64,000 nt of DNA from Micromonospora sonchi (GTDB lineage: Bacteria; Actinomycetota; Actinomycetes; Mycobacteriales; Micromonosporaceae): NCBI RefSeq assembly GCF_014646235.1, contig NZ_BMNB01000010.1, forward strand, positions 124,001-188,000. The letters run 5' to 3'. Below are positions 11,240 through 20,669 of this stretch, in pieces. Every line of letters begins with the position of its first letter. Position 1 is the stretch's first letter. Below the pieces are notes generated by a model that saw only the letters and a program-made list of their open reading frames with translations, did not search any database and had not been told where the DNA came from. The position numbers and the translations under genes are program-made.

Positions 11240-13528
11240 ATGACCCTGCACCCCGTCGGCGCCACCTACCGGGTGCAGGTGCGCCCCGGCTTCGACCTGG
11301 ACGCCACCGCCGCGATCGTCGGCTACCTCGCCGACCTCGGCGTCACCCACCTCTACAGCGCGCCGCTGCTGGCCGCCGCCCCGGGCAGCGCGCACGGCTA
11401 CGACGTGGTCGACCACCGCCGGGTCAACCCGGAACTTGGCGGCGAGGCCGGTCGGCAGCGGCTGCTGCGGGCGCTGCGCGAGCACGGGCTCGGCCTGGTC
11501 GTGGACATCGTGCCCAACCACGCCGGGGTCGCCGTGCCGGCGGCCAACCCGGCCTGGTGGGACGTGCTGCGCCGGGGGCGGGAATCGGCGTACGCGGGCT
11601 GGTTCGACATCGACTGGGACGTCGGCCCGCTGCTGCTGCCGGTGCTCGCCGACACCCCCGACGCGCTCGACGACCTCAAGCTCGCCGACGGGGAACTGCG
11701 CTACCACGAGCACCGCTTCCCGATCGCCGACGGCACCGGCGACGGCAGCCCCCGCGAGGTGCACGACCGGCAGCACTACCGGCTGGTCTCCTGGCGGCGC
11801 GGCGACGCCGAGCTGACGTACCGCCGGTTCTTCGCCGTCTCCGACCTGGCCGGGCTGCGGGTCGAGGATCCGGCGGTCTTCGCCGCCACCCACGAGCTGA
11901 TCCTGGCCTGGGCCGCGGCCGGCGAGATCGACGGCATCCGGGTCGACCACCCCGACGGGCTCCGCGACCCCGCCGGCTACCTGGCCCGGTTGCGCGCCGC
12001 CGCCCCCGACGCCTGGCTGGTCGTGGAGAAGATCCTGGAGTACGGCGAGGAGCTGCCGGACTGGCCGGTGCAGGGCACCACCGGCTACGACGCCCTCGCG
12101 GCGGTCGGCGGCCTCTTCGTCGACGGCGACGCCGAGGCCGACCTCACCGCCCTGGACACCCGGCTCACCGGCCGGGCCACCTCCTGGGCCGACCTGACCC
12201 ACGACACCAAGCTCGGCGCGGCCACCCGGCTGCTCGCCGCCGAGCTGACCCGGCTGGCCCGGCTCGCCCCCGAGGTGGACGCCGACACCGCCCGCGATGC
12301 CCTGGCCGAGCTGGCCGCCGCGTTCGGCGTCTACCGGGGCCACCCGCCCGAGGGCGTGCGGCACCTGGCCAACGCCCGCGCCGAGGCGGGCCGGCGCCGC
12401 CCCGACCTGACCGGCGCGCTCGACGCGATCACCGGCCGGCTGCGCGACCCCGACGACGAGCTGGCCCGGCGCCTCCCGCAGTTCACCGGGGCGGTGATGG
12501 CCAAGGGCGTGGAGGACACCGCCTACTACCGGTGGACCCGGTTCGTCGCGCTCAACGAGGTCGGCGGCAGCCCCACCCACGTCGGCACCCCACCGGGCCG
12601 GTTCCACCGTTTCGTCGTCGCCCGCCACCAGCGCTGGCCGGCGAGCATGACCACCCTGTCGACGCACGACACCAAGCGCGGCGAGGACGTCCGCGCCCGC
12701 CTTGCCGTCCTCGCCGAACTGCCACACCGCTGGGCGGAGCTGGTCACCGGATGGATGGCCGCGGTGCCGCTGCTGCCGGACGCCGCCCTGGCCCACCTGC
12801 TCTGGCAGACCGCCGTCGGCACCTGGCCGATCGAACGCGAGCGGCTGCACGCGTACGCCGAGAAGGCCGCCCGGGAGGCCGGGGCCTCGACCAGTTGGAC
12901 CGACCCCGACCCGGCCTTCGAACAGGCCATGCACGCCCTGGTCGACGCCATGTTCGACGACCCGGCCGTCTCCGCGGAGCTGGCCGCGTTCGCCGCCGAG
13001 ATCACCCCGGCCGGCTGGTGCAACTCGCTTGGCCAGAAGCTGGTGCAACTCGCCATGCCCGGGGTGCCCGACACCTACCAGGGCACCGAGCTGTGGGACA
13101 ACTCCCTGGTCGACCCGGACAATCGCCGGCCGGTGGACTTCGGCGTACGCCGGGACCTGCTGGCCCGGCTCGACGCCCGCTGGCAGCCGACGGTGGACGA
13201 CACCGGCGCGGCCAAGCTGCTCGTGGTCTCCCGGACCCTGCGCGCCCGCCGCGACCACCCGGAACTGTTCGGCGACTACCAGCCGGCCATCGCGCACGGC
13301 CCGGCCGCCCGGCACGCCGTCGCCTTCGACCGGGGCGGCGCGCTCGCCGTCGCCACCCGGCTGCCGCTGCGCCTGGCCGCGACCGGCGGCTGGCGCGACA
13401 CCACCCTGTCACTACCCGTTAATCAGATGTCATGCCTGTTCACCGGGCGGGTCTACAGTGACAACCAGGTCCGCCTCACTGATCTGCTGGCCACCTATCC
13501 CGTCGCGTTGCTGGTGCCCACCACCTGA
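11240..13528 (+). CDS. treY: Malto-oligosyltrehalose synthase
   Basis: 762 residues. Isomerises the reducing-end alpha-1,4 bond of maltodextrins to alpha,alpha-1,1, making maltooligosyl trehalose. GH13 signature regions are in place: DIVPNHAGV, GIRVDHPDGL (nucleophile), VVEKILEYGEELP (acid/base) and MTTLSTHDTKRGEDVRARL. The long insert between barrel strands and the PDTYQGTELWDNSLVDPDNRRPVD block are typical of TreY. ATG 11240 lies one base after the glgX stop; translation is probably coupled. The product passes to TreZ, encoded 16 nt downstream. Confidence 0.95.
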   Translation: MTLHPVGATYRVQVRPGFDLDATAAIVGYLADLGVTHLYSAPLLAAAPGSAHGYDVVDHRRVNPELGGEAGRQRLLRALREHGLGLVVDIVPNHAGVAVPAANPAWWDVLRRGRESAYAGWFDIDWDVGPLLLPVLADTPDALDDLKLADGELRYHEHRFPIADGTGDGSPREVHDRQHYRLVSWRRGDAELTYRRFFAVSDLAGLRVEDPAVFAATHELILAWAAAGEIDGIRVDHPDGLRDPAGYLARLRAAAPDAWLVVEKILEYGEELPDWPVQGTTGYDALAAVGGLFVDGDAEADLTALDTRLTGRATSWADLTHDTKLGAATRLLAAELTRLARLAPEVDADTARDALAELAAAFGVYRGHPPEGVRHLANARAEAGRRRPDLTGALDAITGRLRDPDDELARRLPQFTGAVMAKGVEDTAYYRWTRFVALNEVGGSPTHVGTPPGRFHRFVVARHQRWPASMTTLSTHDTKRGEDVRARLAVLAELPHRWAELVTGWMAAVPLLPDAALAHLLWQTAVGTWPIERERLHAYAEKAAREAGASTSWTDPDPAFEQAMHALVDAMFDDPAVSAELAAFAAEITPAGWCNSLGQKLVQLAMPGVPDTYQGTELWDNSLVDPDNRRPVDFGVRRDLLARLDARWQPTVDDTGAAKLLVVSRTLRARRDHPELFGDYQPAIAHGPAARHAVAFDRGGALAVATRLPLRLAATGGWRDTTLSLPVNQMSCLFTGRVYSDNQVRLTDLLATYPVALLVPTT

Positions 13529-13544
13529 CCCGGGAGGTTGCGTC

Positions 13545-15269
<1,725 letters not shown>

Positions 15270-15305
15270 ACGGCGACCGCCAGACCTCTTGGTAGGCGGG
15301 CCGGC

Positions 15306-15919
15306 GTGTTGGCGAGGGCGTTGCGGCTCGCCGGTCGGGAACGGCTGGCGCTGGCGGCCACCGTCGCCGCCGCGCAGCGGCTGACCACGCCACCGCACCG
15401 TGGGACGGTCCCGCCGGGGCGGCGGGCGCAGGAGTTGGCGGTGGGTGGGACGCACTGCTCCAGGCCGCCCTGGCCGCTGCGAGCTGCGGCGAGCCCGAGT
15501 AGGCCGAGGCGCTGCTCGACCGGGCCGCCGGCCTCGCGGACCAGGTCGCGGTCGCAGAAGACCCGCAGCGTACGAGTTTTGGGGCGACCGCCGTGGAGTT
15601 GACGCGGGTGGTGGTGGCCGTCGAGCGGGGTGACCTGGGGGAGGCGGTCGGTCGGCACGAGCTGGTGATCCGGCGGGACGGGTTGCGTCGGCTGCCCGCC
15701 GAGTATCGGGGTGCCTACCTGGTGGACGCCGCGCGGGCGTACCTGCTCGCCGGTGACCTGGCCGGGGCGGGACGGATGCTGGTCGCGGCCGATGGTGTCG
15801 CGCCGGCCGAGGTTCGGGCGCGGCCGTCGACTCGTACCCTCCTTGGCGAGCTTGCCCGAGGACGGCCCGCACCGCCGGGCGTGGCCCGGCTGGCCACCCT
15901 CGTCGGCATCACCCGCTGA
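15306..15919 (+). pseudogene. Remnant of XRE/TPR-type regulator (3' half only)
   Basis: A decayed copy of the C-terminal half of the regulator at 20653-21893. Matching stretches include LRLAGR.RLA.AATVAAAQRL near the start and a near-identical end from AYLVDAARAYLLAGDLAG to the stop. The copy lacks the HTH and the first half. The frame changes near 15,450 (a base is missing in the stretch equivalent to TLLLQAA), and an in-frame TAG at 15500-15502 sits where the paralogue has Gln. The last 108 codons are open but have no plausible promoter or ribosome-binding site. It probably arose by duplication and deletion next to treZ. Confidence 0.85.
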
Positions 15920-15942
15920 CCCGGCATCCCTCCGCCGCGCAC

Positions 15943-16005
15943 TGATCGTTGACGGTTCGGCTGCCTTTTCCTCGGCGTGTCGAGTCGCTCCGACGTCAAC
16001 GATCA
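15943..16005. terminator. GATC-flanked long hairpin between convergent ends
   Basis: Perfect 12-base arms, TGATCGTTGACG (15943-15954) and CGTCAACGATCA (15994-16005), enclose 39 bases. It sits between the regulator remnant and the convergent TetR gene stop at 16013. Same general design as the hairpins at 7324 and 59203. Confidence 0.55.
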
Positions 16006-16012
16006 TGGGGCG

Positions 16013-16582
16013 TCACCGGGCGCTGCGACATCCGACGAGCAGGCGGGCCACCATGTCCTGCGCGTGGGCCCGCTCGTAACCCGGGCCGAGGATGCACAGA
16101 TTCCCCACGGCACGCATGAGGGTGTACGCGGTCACGCTGGGGTCGATCTCGCCCGCGGACACGCCTGCGGCAATCAGCGACGCGCATGCCGGGACGAGCT
16201 TCTCGAGCATCAGCGCGTGCAGCGTGATCAGGCTCGGGTCCTCCGACTGCAGGGCGACCCCGAGCCCGTGCTTGGTCACCAGGAACTCCACGAACGCCCC
16301 GATCCAGCGCGTCAGCGCCTCACCGGGCGCGATGTTCTCCCGCTGCAGCGCCGACGCCAGCGCCACACACTCCTCGATCTGGTGGCGGTACACCGCGGTG
16401 ACCAACTCGGCTCGGTTCGGGAAGTGGCGGTAGACCGTGCCGAGGCCCACCCCGGCCCGCCCGGCGATGTCGCGGATGGGCGCCTGCACCCCCTGCTCCA
16501 CGAACACGGCCGCGGCAGCGGCGAGAAGTGCTTCGCGGTTACGGCGTACGCCTGCCTCACGTGCCCCAGGCGACTCGGTCAC
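16013..16582 (-). CDS. TetR-family transcriptional regulator
   Basis: 189 residues from GTG 16582, which has GGGAGGA 4 nt upstream. The N-terminal HTH reads NREALLAAAAAVFVEQGVQAPIRD..., then AGVGLGTVYRHFPNRAEL, the standard TetR recognition helix. The C-terminal ligand domain is of the AcrR/'TetR_C_33'-like type common in actinobacteria. Two identical 17-bp palindromes lie immediately upstream (16599-16640) and between it and the divergent alpha/beta hydrolase gene. It is very likely autoregulated and represses the hydrolase. The inducing ligand is unknown. Confidence 0.93.
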   Translation of the reverse strand: MTESPGAREAGVRRNREALLAAAAAVFVEQGVQAPIRDIAGRAGVGLGTVYRHFPNRAELVTAVYRHQIEECVALASALQRENIAPGEALTRWIGAFVEFLVTKHGLGVALQSEDPSLITLHALMLEKLVPACASLIAAGVSAGEIDPSVTAYTLMRAVGNLCILGPGYERAHAQDMVARLLVGCRSAR

Positions 16583-16598
16583 AGTTCCTCCCTTGCCG

Positions 16599-16640
16599 GC
16601 GGAACATTGTTCCGCTAAATTTGGCGGAACATTGTTCCGC
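16599..16640. promoter_or_regulatory. Twin TetR operators
   Basis: Two exact copies of GCGGAACATTGTTCCGC at 16599-16615 and 16624-16640, each a perfect palindrome with a single central base, centres 25 bp apart. They begin 17 nt upstream of the TetR start and lie before the divergent hydrolase. They are the obvious binding sites for the adjacent TetR protein. Confidence 0.88.
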
Positions 16641-16688
16641 CTGATTGTGGCAGACACCCATCCCCAGCGCAGAGGAAGCAGCAACAGC

Positions 16689-17597
16689 ATGCACCTCCAC
16701 CAGCTCGCACAGCAGATCATGGCGATCAAGCCCGTCCCCGTGCCCACCACCGGACGCGACATCGACCTGGCGGTCAAGGTCACCGCCCCGGTGTCCGGCC
16801 ACGACCTCCCAGTGATCGTGTTCTCCCACGGCAACGCCTGGTCCATGGACGGGTACGAGCCACTCGTCGACCGGTGGGCCGCCGCCGGCTTCGTCGTCGT
16901 CCAGCCGACCCACCTCGACGCCCGCCGCCACGGCCTCGGGTTCGACGACCCGCGATTCGGCACCATCTGGCGCGTTCGGATCGCCGACCTGCACGCCGTC
17001 CTGGACAACCTCGACGACATCCTCACCCAGGCCGGGCTGGCCGGCCGCATCGACCGGGAGCGCGTCGCCGCCGTCGGGCACTCCTGGGGCGGTCAGAGCG
17101 TCGGCACCCTCCTCGGCGCCCGTGTGCTCGACGCCGACGGCACGCCAGGCGAGGACTTCTCCCATCCCTCGGTCAAGGCCGGGGCGCTTCTCGCGGCGAC
17201 GGGCACCGGCGACTCGCTCACCCCGTTCGCGGTGGAGCATCTGCCGTTCATGCGGCCGGACTACTCCACGATGACCACGCCGGCCCTCGTCGTCACAGGC
17301 GGCAAGGACCAGTCGGCGTTGTCCACCCGCGGGCCGGAGTGGTTCACCGACGCCTACCACCTCAGCCCCGCGCCCAAGAGCCTGTTCACCATCACCGACG
17401 GTGAACACACCCTCGGTGGAATCGCCGGCGAGCAGGTCGCCGAGACCAGCGACGAGGATCCCGCCCGCGTAGCCCTGGTCGCCGACGCGGTCTCCGCCTA
17501 TCTCCTCGACACCTTCGACCTCGACGGCACGGCATGGAAAGCTCTCACCGAAAGCGCCGCGGCCAGCGACGGCGCCTATCGCGTCGAGCACAAGTGA
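16689..17597 (+). CDS. Alpha/beta hydrolase (dienelactone hydrolase / chlorophyllase-like)
   Basis: 302 residues, no signal peptide, so cytosolic. The core has the oxyanion loop VIVFSHGNAWS, the nucleophile elbow GHSWGG, a probable acid in VTGGKDQSA and the catalytic His in TDGEHTLGG. Start ATG 16689 is preceded by AGAGGAAG; a longer frame upstream would run through the operators and is rejected. It is divergent from the TetR gene with twin operators between, suggesting induction by its substrate or a related small molecule. Substrate is unknown; esterase or lactonase is the most likely activity. Confidence 0.85.
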   Translation: MHLHQLAQQIMAIKPVPVPTTGRDIDLAVKVTAPVSGHDLPVIVFSHGNAWSMDGYEPLVDRWAAAGFVVVQPTHLDARRHGLGFDDPRFGTIWRVRIADLHAVLDNLDDILTQAGLAGRIDRERVAAVGHSWGGQSVGTLLGARVLDADGTPGEDFSHPSVKAGALLAATGTGDSLTPFAVEHLPFMRPDYSTMTTPALVVTGGKDQSALSTRGPEWFTDAYHLSPAPKSLFTITDGEHTLGGIAGEQVAETSDEDPARVALVADAVSAYLLDTFDLDGTAWKALTESAAASDGAYRVEHK

Positions 17598-17650
17598 GCC
17601 TGATGCCCGCCGGGCAAGTTCATGCGTTACGGAGTGTGTCGGCAGGCCGA

Positions 17651-17687
17651 CTCGGTCATACCGAGTTACTATTCTGGTATGACCGAG
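17651..17687. promoter_or_regulatory. Inverted repeat covering the start of the antitoxin-like gene
   Basis: CTCGGTCATACC (17651-17662) and its exact reverse complement GGTATGACCGAG (17676-17687), 13 bases apart; the right arm contains the ATG start at 17679. The left arm also pairs with the following CGAG on a smaller scale. Binding here would block both transcription and translation start, as expected for toxin-antitoxin autoregulation. Confidence 0.7.
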
Positions 17688-17987
17688 CGGTTCCGTAAGC
17701 TGTCGATCTCCGTGCCCGAGGATGTGGCCGAACGGCTGGAACGGGAGAGCAACACCAGCGCCTTCCTCGTCAACACCGTCCGCGCCCGCATGCGGCTGGA
17801 GAACCTCACCACCATGCACGAGGAATTTGGCATCACGGTCACCCCCGAGGGGGTGGCCCGCGCCCGTGCCCGTCGCGCCGCCGTGGAAGCCGAGTGGACC
17901 CCGGAACGGCGGGCCGCCGTCCGGGAACATGCCCGCCAAGGAGCGCGTGACAAGGGCATCACCTCCGCGCGTCCATCGGCCGCATGA
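17679..17987 (+). CDS. Antitoxin-like small protein
   Basis: 102 residues. The beginning (RFRKLSISVPEDVAERLERES) resembles the ribbon-helix-helix start of CopG/MetJ-type antitoxins: a beta strand followed by a helix. The remainder is helical and rich in Arg/Ala/Glu, the sort of tail that wraps a toxin. Its stop overlaps the next gene start (ATGA at 17984), so the pair is translationally coupled. A 12-bp inverted repeat overlaps its own start. The toxin-antitoxin assignment is inference from size, order, overlap and operator. Confidence 0.65.
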   Translation: MTERFRKLSISVPEDVAERLERESNTSAFLVNTVRARMRLENLTTMHEEFGITVTPEGVARARARRAAVEAEWTPERRAAVREHARQGARDKGITSARPSAA

Positions 17988-18388
17988 GTGAACGCGACGA
18001 GCCGCCGGTGCGGCTCATCCTCGACCGGTCCGCGCTTCGTGCCTACGTCGCCGGCTCGATGCACGTCGCCGAGCCGGTCCACGAGGTCACCGAGGACGGC
18101 GTGCGGTTCGGCATACCGTCCGTCGTCGCGGCCGAGACCCTCGCGACCACCACCGACACCACCGAGCGGGCGCTCCTGAAGGCCCTCTTCGAGCGCGAAG
18201 CGTGTGCCATGCTGTCGACCCGGGGTGACGACTGGCTGGAACTGTCGCACTGGCGGGACCTGACCGGCCGCCTCGACTGCGCCGCCGCCCTGCAGGCCGC
18301 CTTGGAACACGAGGCCTCCCTGCTCACCAGTGACCTCAAGGCGTACGGCGACGACGGCTACCTACCGTTGATTTACTTCCCCGCGTGA
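17984..18388 (+). CDS. PIN-domain-like putative toxin
   Basis: 134 residues. The start VRLILDRSALRAYV fits the first PIN acidic residue region (usually D-x-S/T). SVVAAETLA could supply the second acidic residue and LTSDLKAYG near the end the last one. PIN toxins are Mg-dependent RNases that cut tRNA or mRNA. The match is loose, so this may be a related nuclease-like fold or a degenerate member. It is coupled to the antitoxin-like gene by a 4-nt overlap. Its 3' end overlaps the convergent HD gene by 27 nt. Confidence 0.6.
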   Translation: MSERDEPPVRLILDRSALRAYVAGSMHVAEPVHEVTEDGVRFGIPSVVAAETLATTTDTTERALLKALFEREACAMLSTRGDDWLELSHWRDLTGRLDCAAALQAALEHEASLLTSDLKAYGDDGYLPLIYFPA

Positions 18389-18976
18389 CCGAGCGGGACC
18401 GGCGGAACTTGCAGGAGTGAGCCAGGCGAGGGGTTGTCCGGTGAGGGCGGCGTCGGCAAGGCGTTGGGCGGAGGCGGTCTTGAGAGTGGCGCGGGAGCTG
18501 TCGATCCAGCGTTGGACGTTGTCGATGCCTTGGTGGCGGTACTCGACGGCTTGGACGAGGCATTCGAGCTTGTCGGCATCGCGGGCCACGACGGCTTCGA
18601 GAGTTTCGCCTGCTTCGTACTCGGCGACGGCGGCGGTGATGACGTCGGCCACGGCGGATGGGCAGGCGGCGACCTGGTCGGCGGTAACGGCGGTGTTGGG
18701 TACGGCGGTGAGGTAGCGCTTGGCGATGTGCGGGATGTCGGTGATCCGGGTTTCCTGGGTGTCGTGCAGGACGCAGAGCATGGACACCCGGGCCGGATCT
18801 GCGCCCTCCATAGCGGCGAGCATCATGCCGATGAGCGCGGCGCGGAACGAGTGCTCGGCGATCGACTCAGGATGCTTGACACCGGCGAACCACCAACCGG
18901 TACGGGCTGCGCGCTTGAGGACGCCCGCCTCGAAGATGAAGTTCATGGCGCCTGCGGCCACGTGGTCGTCGCACAT
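18362..18976 (-). CDS. HD-domain phosphohydrolase (YfbR/HDDC2-like)
   Basis: 204 residues. Metal-binding HD residues: HPESIAEHSF (first His), VLHDTQE (the HD pair), and DADKLECLVQAVEY (distal Asp). This arrangement is that of the YfbR / HDDC2 group, 5'-deoxynucleotidases acting on dNMPs; the actual substrate is not proven. Start ATG 18976 has GGGAGGGG ~6 nt upstream. It is divergent from the XRE regulator at 19170 across 193 nt that contain palindromic sequences. Codon use here is less C-rich than in the housekeeping neighbours, hinting at acquisition. Confidence 0.85.
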   Translation of the reverse strand: MCDDHVAAGAMNFIFEAGVLKRAARTGWWFAGVKHPESIAEHSFRAALIGMMLAAMEGADPARVSMLCVLHDTQETRITDIPHIAKRYLTAVPNTAVTADQVAACPSAVADVITAAVAEYEAGETLEAVVARDADKLECLVQAVEYRHQGIDNVQRWIDSSRATLKTASAQRLADAALTGQPLAWLTPASSAGPARSRGEVNQR

Positions 18977-19005
18977 TTTGCCCCTCCCTCTAGCCGGTGC
19001 TTCCG

Positions 19006-19034
19006 TCTACCCCCAGGTAGATAGACGATAGACG
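19006..19034. promoter_or_regulatory. Operator-like repeats upstream of the HD gene
   Basis: TCTACC-CCCA-GGTAGA (19006-19021) followed by two direct ATAGACG units (19021-19027 and 19028-19034). They lie 30-58 nt upstream of the HD gene start and read like a binding site for the divergently encoded XRE regulator. Confidence 0.4.
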
Positions 19035-19127
19035 TCAGGTCGTGACGAGGGCTGCTCGAACTTTGGCGTTGCTCACGCGAGTCCTAACGGCAACGGGCGG
19101 GGTAGCGTCCAACTTGCGGCCCCGGCT

Positions 19128-19141
19128 GGCTGATGTCAGCC
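19128..19141. promoter_or_regulatory. Palindrome upstream of XRE gene
   Basis: GGCTGA-TG-TCAGCC, perfect six-base arms, placed 28 nt before the chosen XRE start (19170) and directly abutting the alternative start at 19143. Possible autoregulatory operator. Confidence 0.35.
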
Positions 19142-19169
19142 GATGGCAACCCGGAGGTGGGCGATAGTC

Positions 19170-20360
19170 ATGGTCCAGAAGGCTGACACCGTTGGGGCGA
19201 GGATCCGCTATTGGCGGATGCGTCGGGGCGGGATGTCTCAGGCCGTCCTCGCCGGGCTTGCTGGCGTCAGCCAGCCGTACGTCTCTCAGATCGAGTCGGG
19301 CCGGAAGACCATCGACCGGCGCTCCACTCTCGTGTCGTTCGCCGCAGCCCTCCAGGTCACGGTGGCTGACCTGCTCGGCCAGGGCACGGAACCGGGCGAT
19401 CCGGCGCGCGAGGGCGCCGCCGAGTGCGTACCGGCGATCTGGTCGGCGCTGATCGAGATCGAGGACGGCGAGCGCCGGCCGTCGACCCGCACAGCTGATC
19501 AGTTGACGGCAGACCTGGCCCGCAGTGATCAGCTTCGCAACCTCTGTAACTACCCGGCGATGGCGCGGATGCTTCCCGACCTGCTGCTGGAGTCTGCTGC
19601 CGTGAGTAGCACCGTGCTCGCTCAAGCGGCATACCAGGCGGCCACGTGTCTGCGGCACCTCGGGTATCGCCATCTGGCGCTGAACGCGGCTCGGGTAGCC
19701 GTGTCAGCCGCCGAGGAGGCCGAGCATCCGGCATGGATCGGTGCCGCACGGTTCGCCTACGTGCAGAGCCTGCCGATCGAGTCCGCGTCGCTTGCTGCCC
19801 GGGCCGCTGGCCGGTCGCTGGTCGAGTTGCAGAACGATGCCGCTGATGAGCGGGTGCGACAGATGCTCGGCCAGCTTCACCTGTCGGCCGCCTTGACCTC
19901 GACCGTGGATGGCCGGGTGGATGTCGCGAGGGATCACCTTGCCGAGGCGACTCGCGAGGCGGCGAGCCTCGGGGACCCGGCGGACGGTGGCGGCTTCAAC
20001 GGATGCGGGTTCGGGCCGACCAATGTGGATCTCTGGAAGATGTCCATCGCCGCCGAGCAGGGCGAGATGGGCCGTGTGATCGAGTTGTCCCGAACGGTGC
20101 GACCGCAGCTTCTCGCGGCCACCAACCGCCAGATGTCGTACTGGCTCGACCTCGGTCGGGCGTTCGCCGATACCGGCCGTCGGGATGCGGAGGCGCTGGG
20201 TGCCTTCGTGCAGGCCGAGCGCGCCGCACCCGTTCCGTTTGCGCTGAATCCGCTTGCTCGCGATGCGGTCGTGACCCTTGCCCACCGGGCGAGGCGGCGG
20301 GCCGTCTCGGATGACCTGCGGCTGCTTGCCGGCCGGATGGGCATCCGCCTGGCTGCATAA
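19170..20360 (+). CDS. XRE-family regulator with TPR-like C-terminal region
   Basis: 396 residues from ATG 19170; ATG 19143 is in frame and possible, but GGAGG at 19152-19156 lies between the two. The N-terminal HTH (RIRYWRMRRGGMSQAVLAGLAG, VSQPYVSQIESGRK) is a clear Cro/CI fold. The remainder is alpha-helical with repeated Ala/Leu-rich helices, like the TPR region of actinobacterial regulators that often respond to peptides or partner proteins. It is divergent from the HD hydrolase, a pairing that suggests control of that gene. Confidence 0.85.
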   Translation: MVQKADTVGARIRYWRMRRGGMSQAVLAGLAGVSQPYVSQIESGRKTIDRRSTLVSFAAALQVTVADLLGQGTEPGDPAREGAAECVPAIWSALIEIEDGERRPSTRTADQLTADLARSDQLRNLCNYPAMARMLPDLLLESAAVSSTVLAQAAYQAATCLRHLGYRHLALNAARVAVSAAEEAEHPAWIGAARFAYVQSLPIESASLAARAAGRSLVELQNDAADERVRQMLGQLHLSAALTSTVDGRVDVARDHLAEATREAASLGDPADGGGFNGCGFGPTNVDLWKMSIAAEQGEMGRVIELSRTVRPQLLAATNRQMSYWLDLGRAFADTGRRDAEALGAFVQAERAAPVPFALNPLARDAVVTLAHRARRRAVSDDLRLLAGRMGIRLAA

Positions 20361-20495
20361 CTGGCGGTAATCAATCAATCACCATGATCCCCTAGTGTCC
20401 GGTTCGGGAAGGCGGTCGCCTTCTCCGGCCAGATGAGACGGTGAACAGCCCCCTCCTGATCACGATCTTTCCGGCCAAGGCTGCTGGAGGTGGGG

Positions 20496-20669
20496 ATGGC
20501 AGGTCAGGGCGACGAACCGGCGATGAGTCGGGGTGAGCGGATTCAGGAGGTTGAGCGGGAGGCGGCGAAGCGGCGGCTGTTGGAGCAGGCTGAGGCGGAG
20601 CGCGTACCGGTGGAGGAGACCACGCGGGCGGTGCCGGATCGGCGGTGGCGGCGTGACCGGCCGGAGTGA
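20496..20669 (+). CDS. Small charged protein upstream of XRE regulator copy
   Basis: 57 residues starting at ATG 20496 with a textbook ribosome-binding site (GGAGG, 5 nt spacing). It is almost entirely charged: the middle (ERIQEVEREAAKRRLLEQAEAE) is predicted coiled coil or long helix. No family recognised. It overlaps the start of the broken XRE gene (GTG 20653) by 17 nt, so the two were probably translated together. The strong initiation signal argues it is or was expressed. Confidence 0.55.
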   Translation: MAGQGDEPAMSRGERIQEVEREAAKRRLLEQAEAERVPVEETTRAVPDRRWRRDRPE

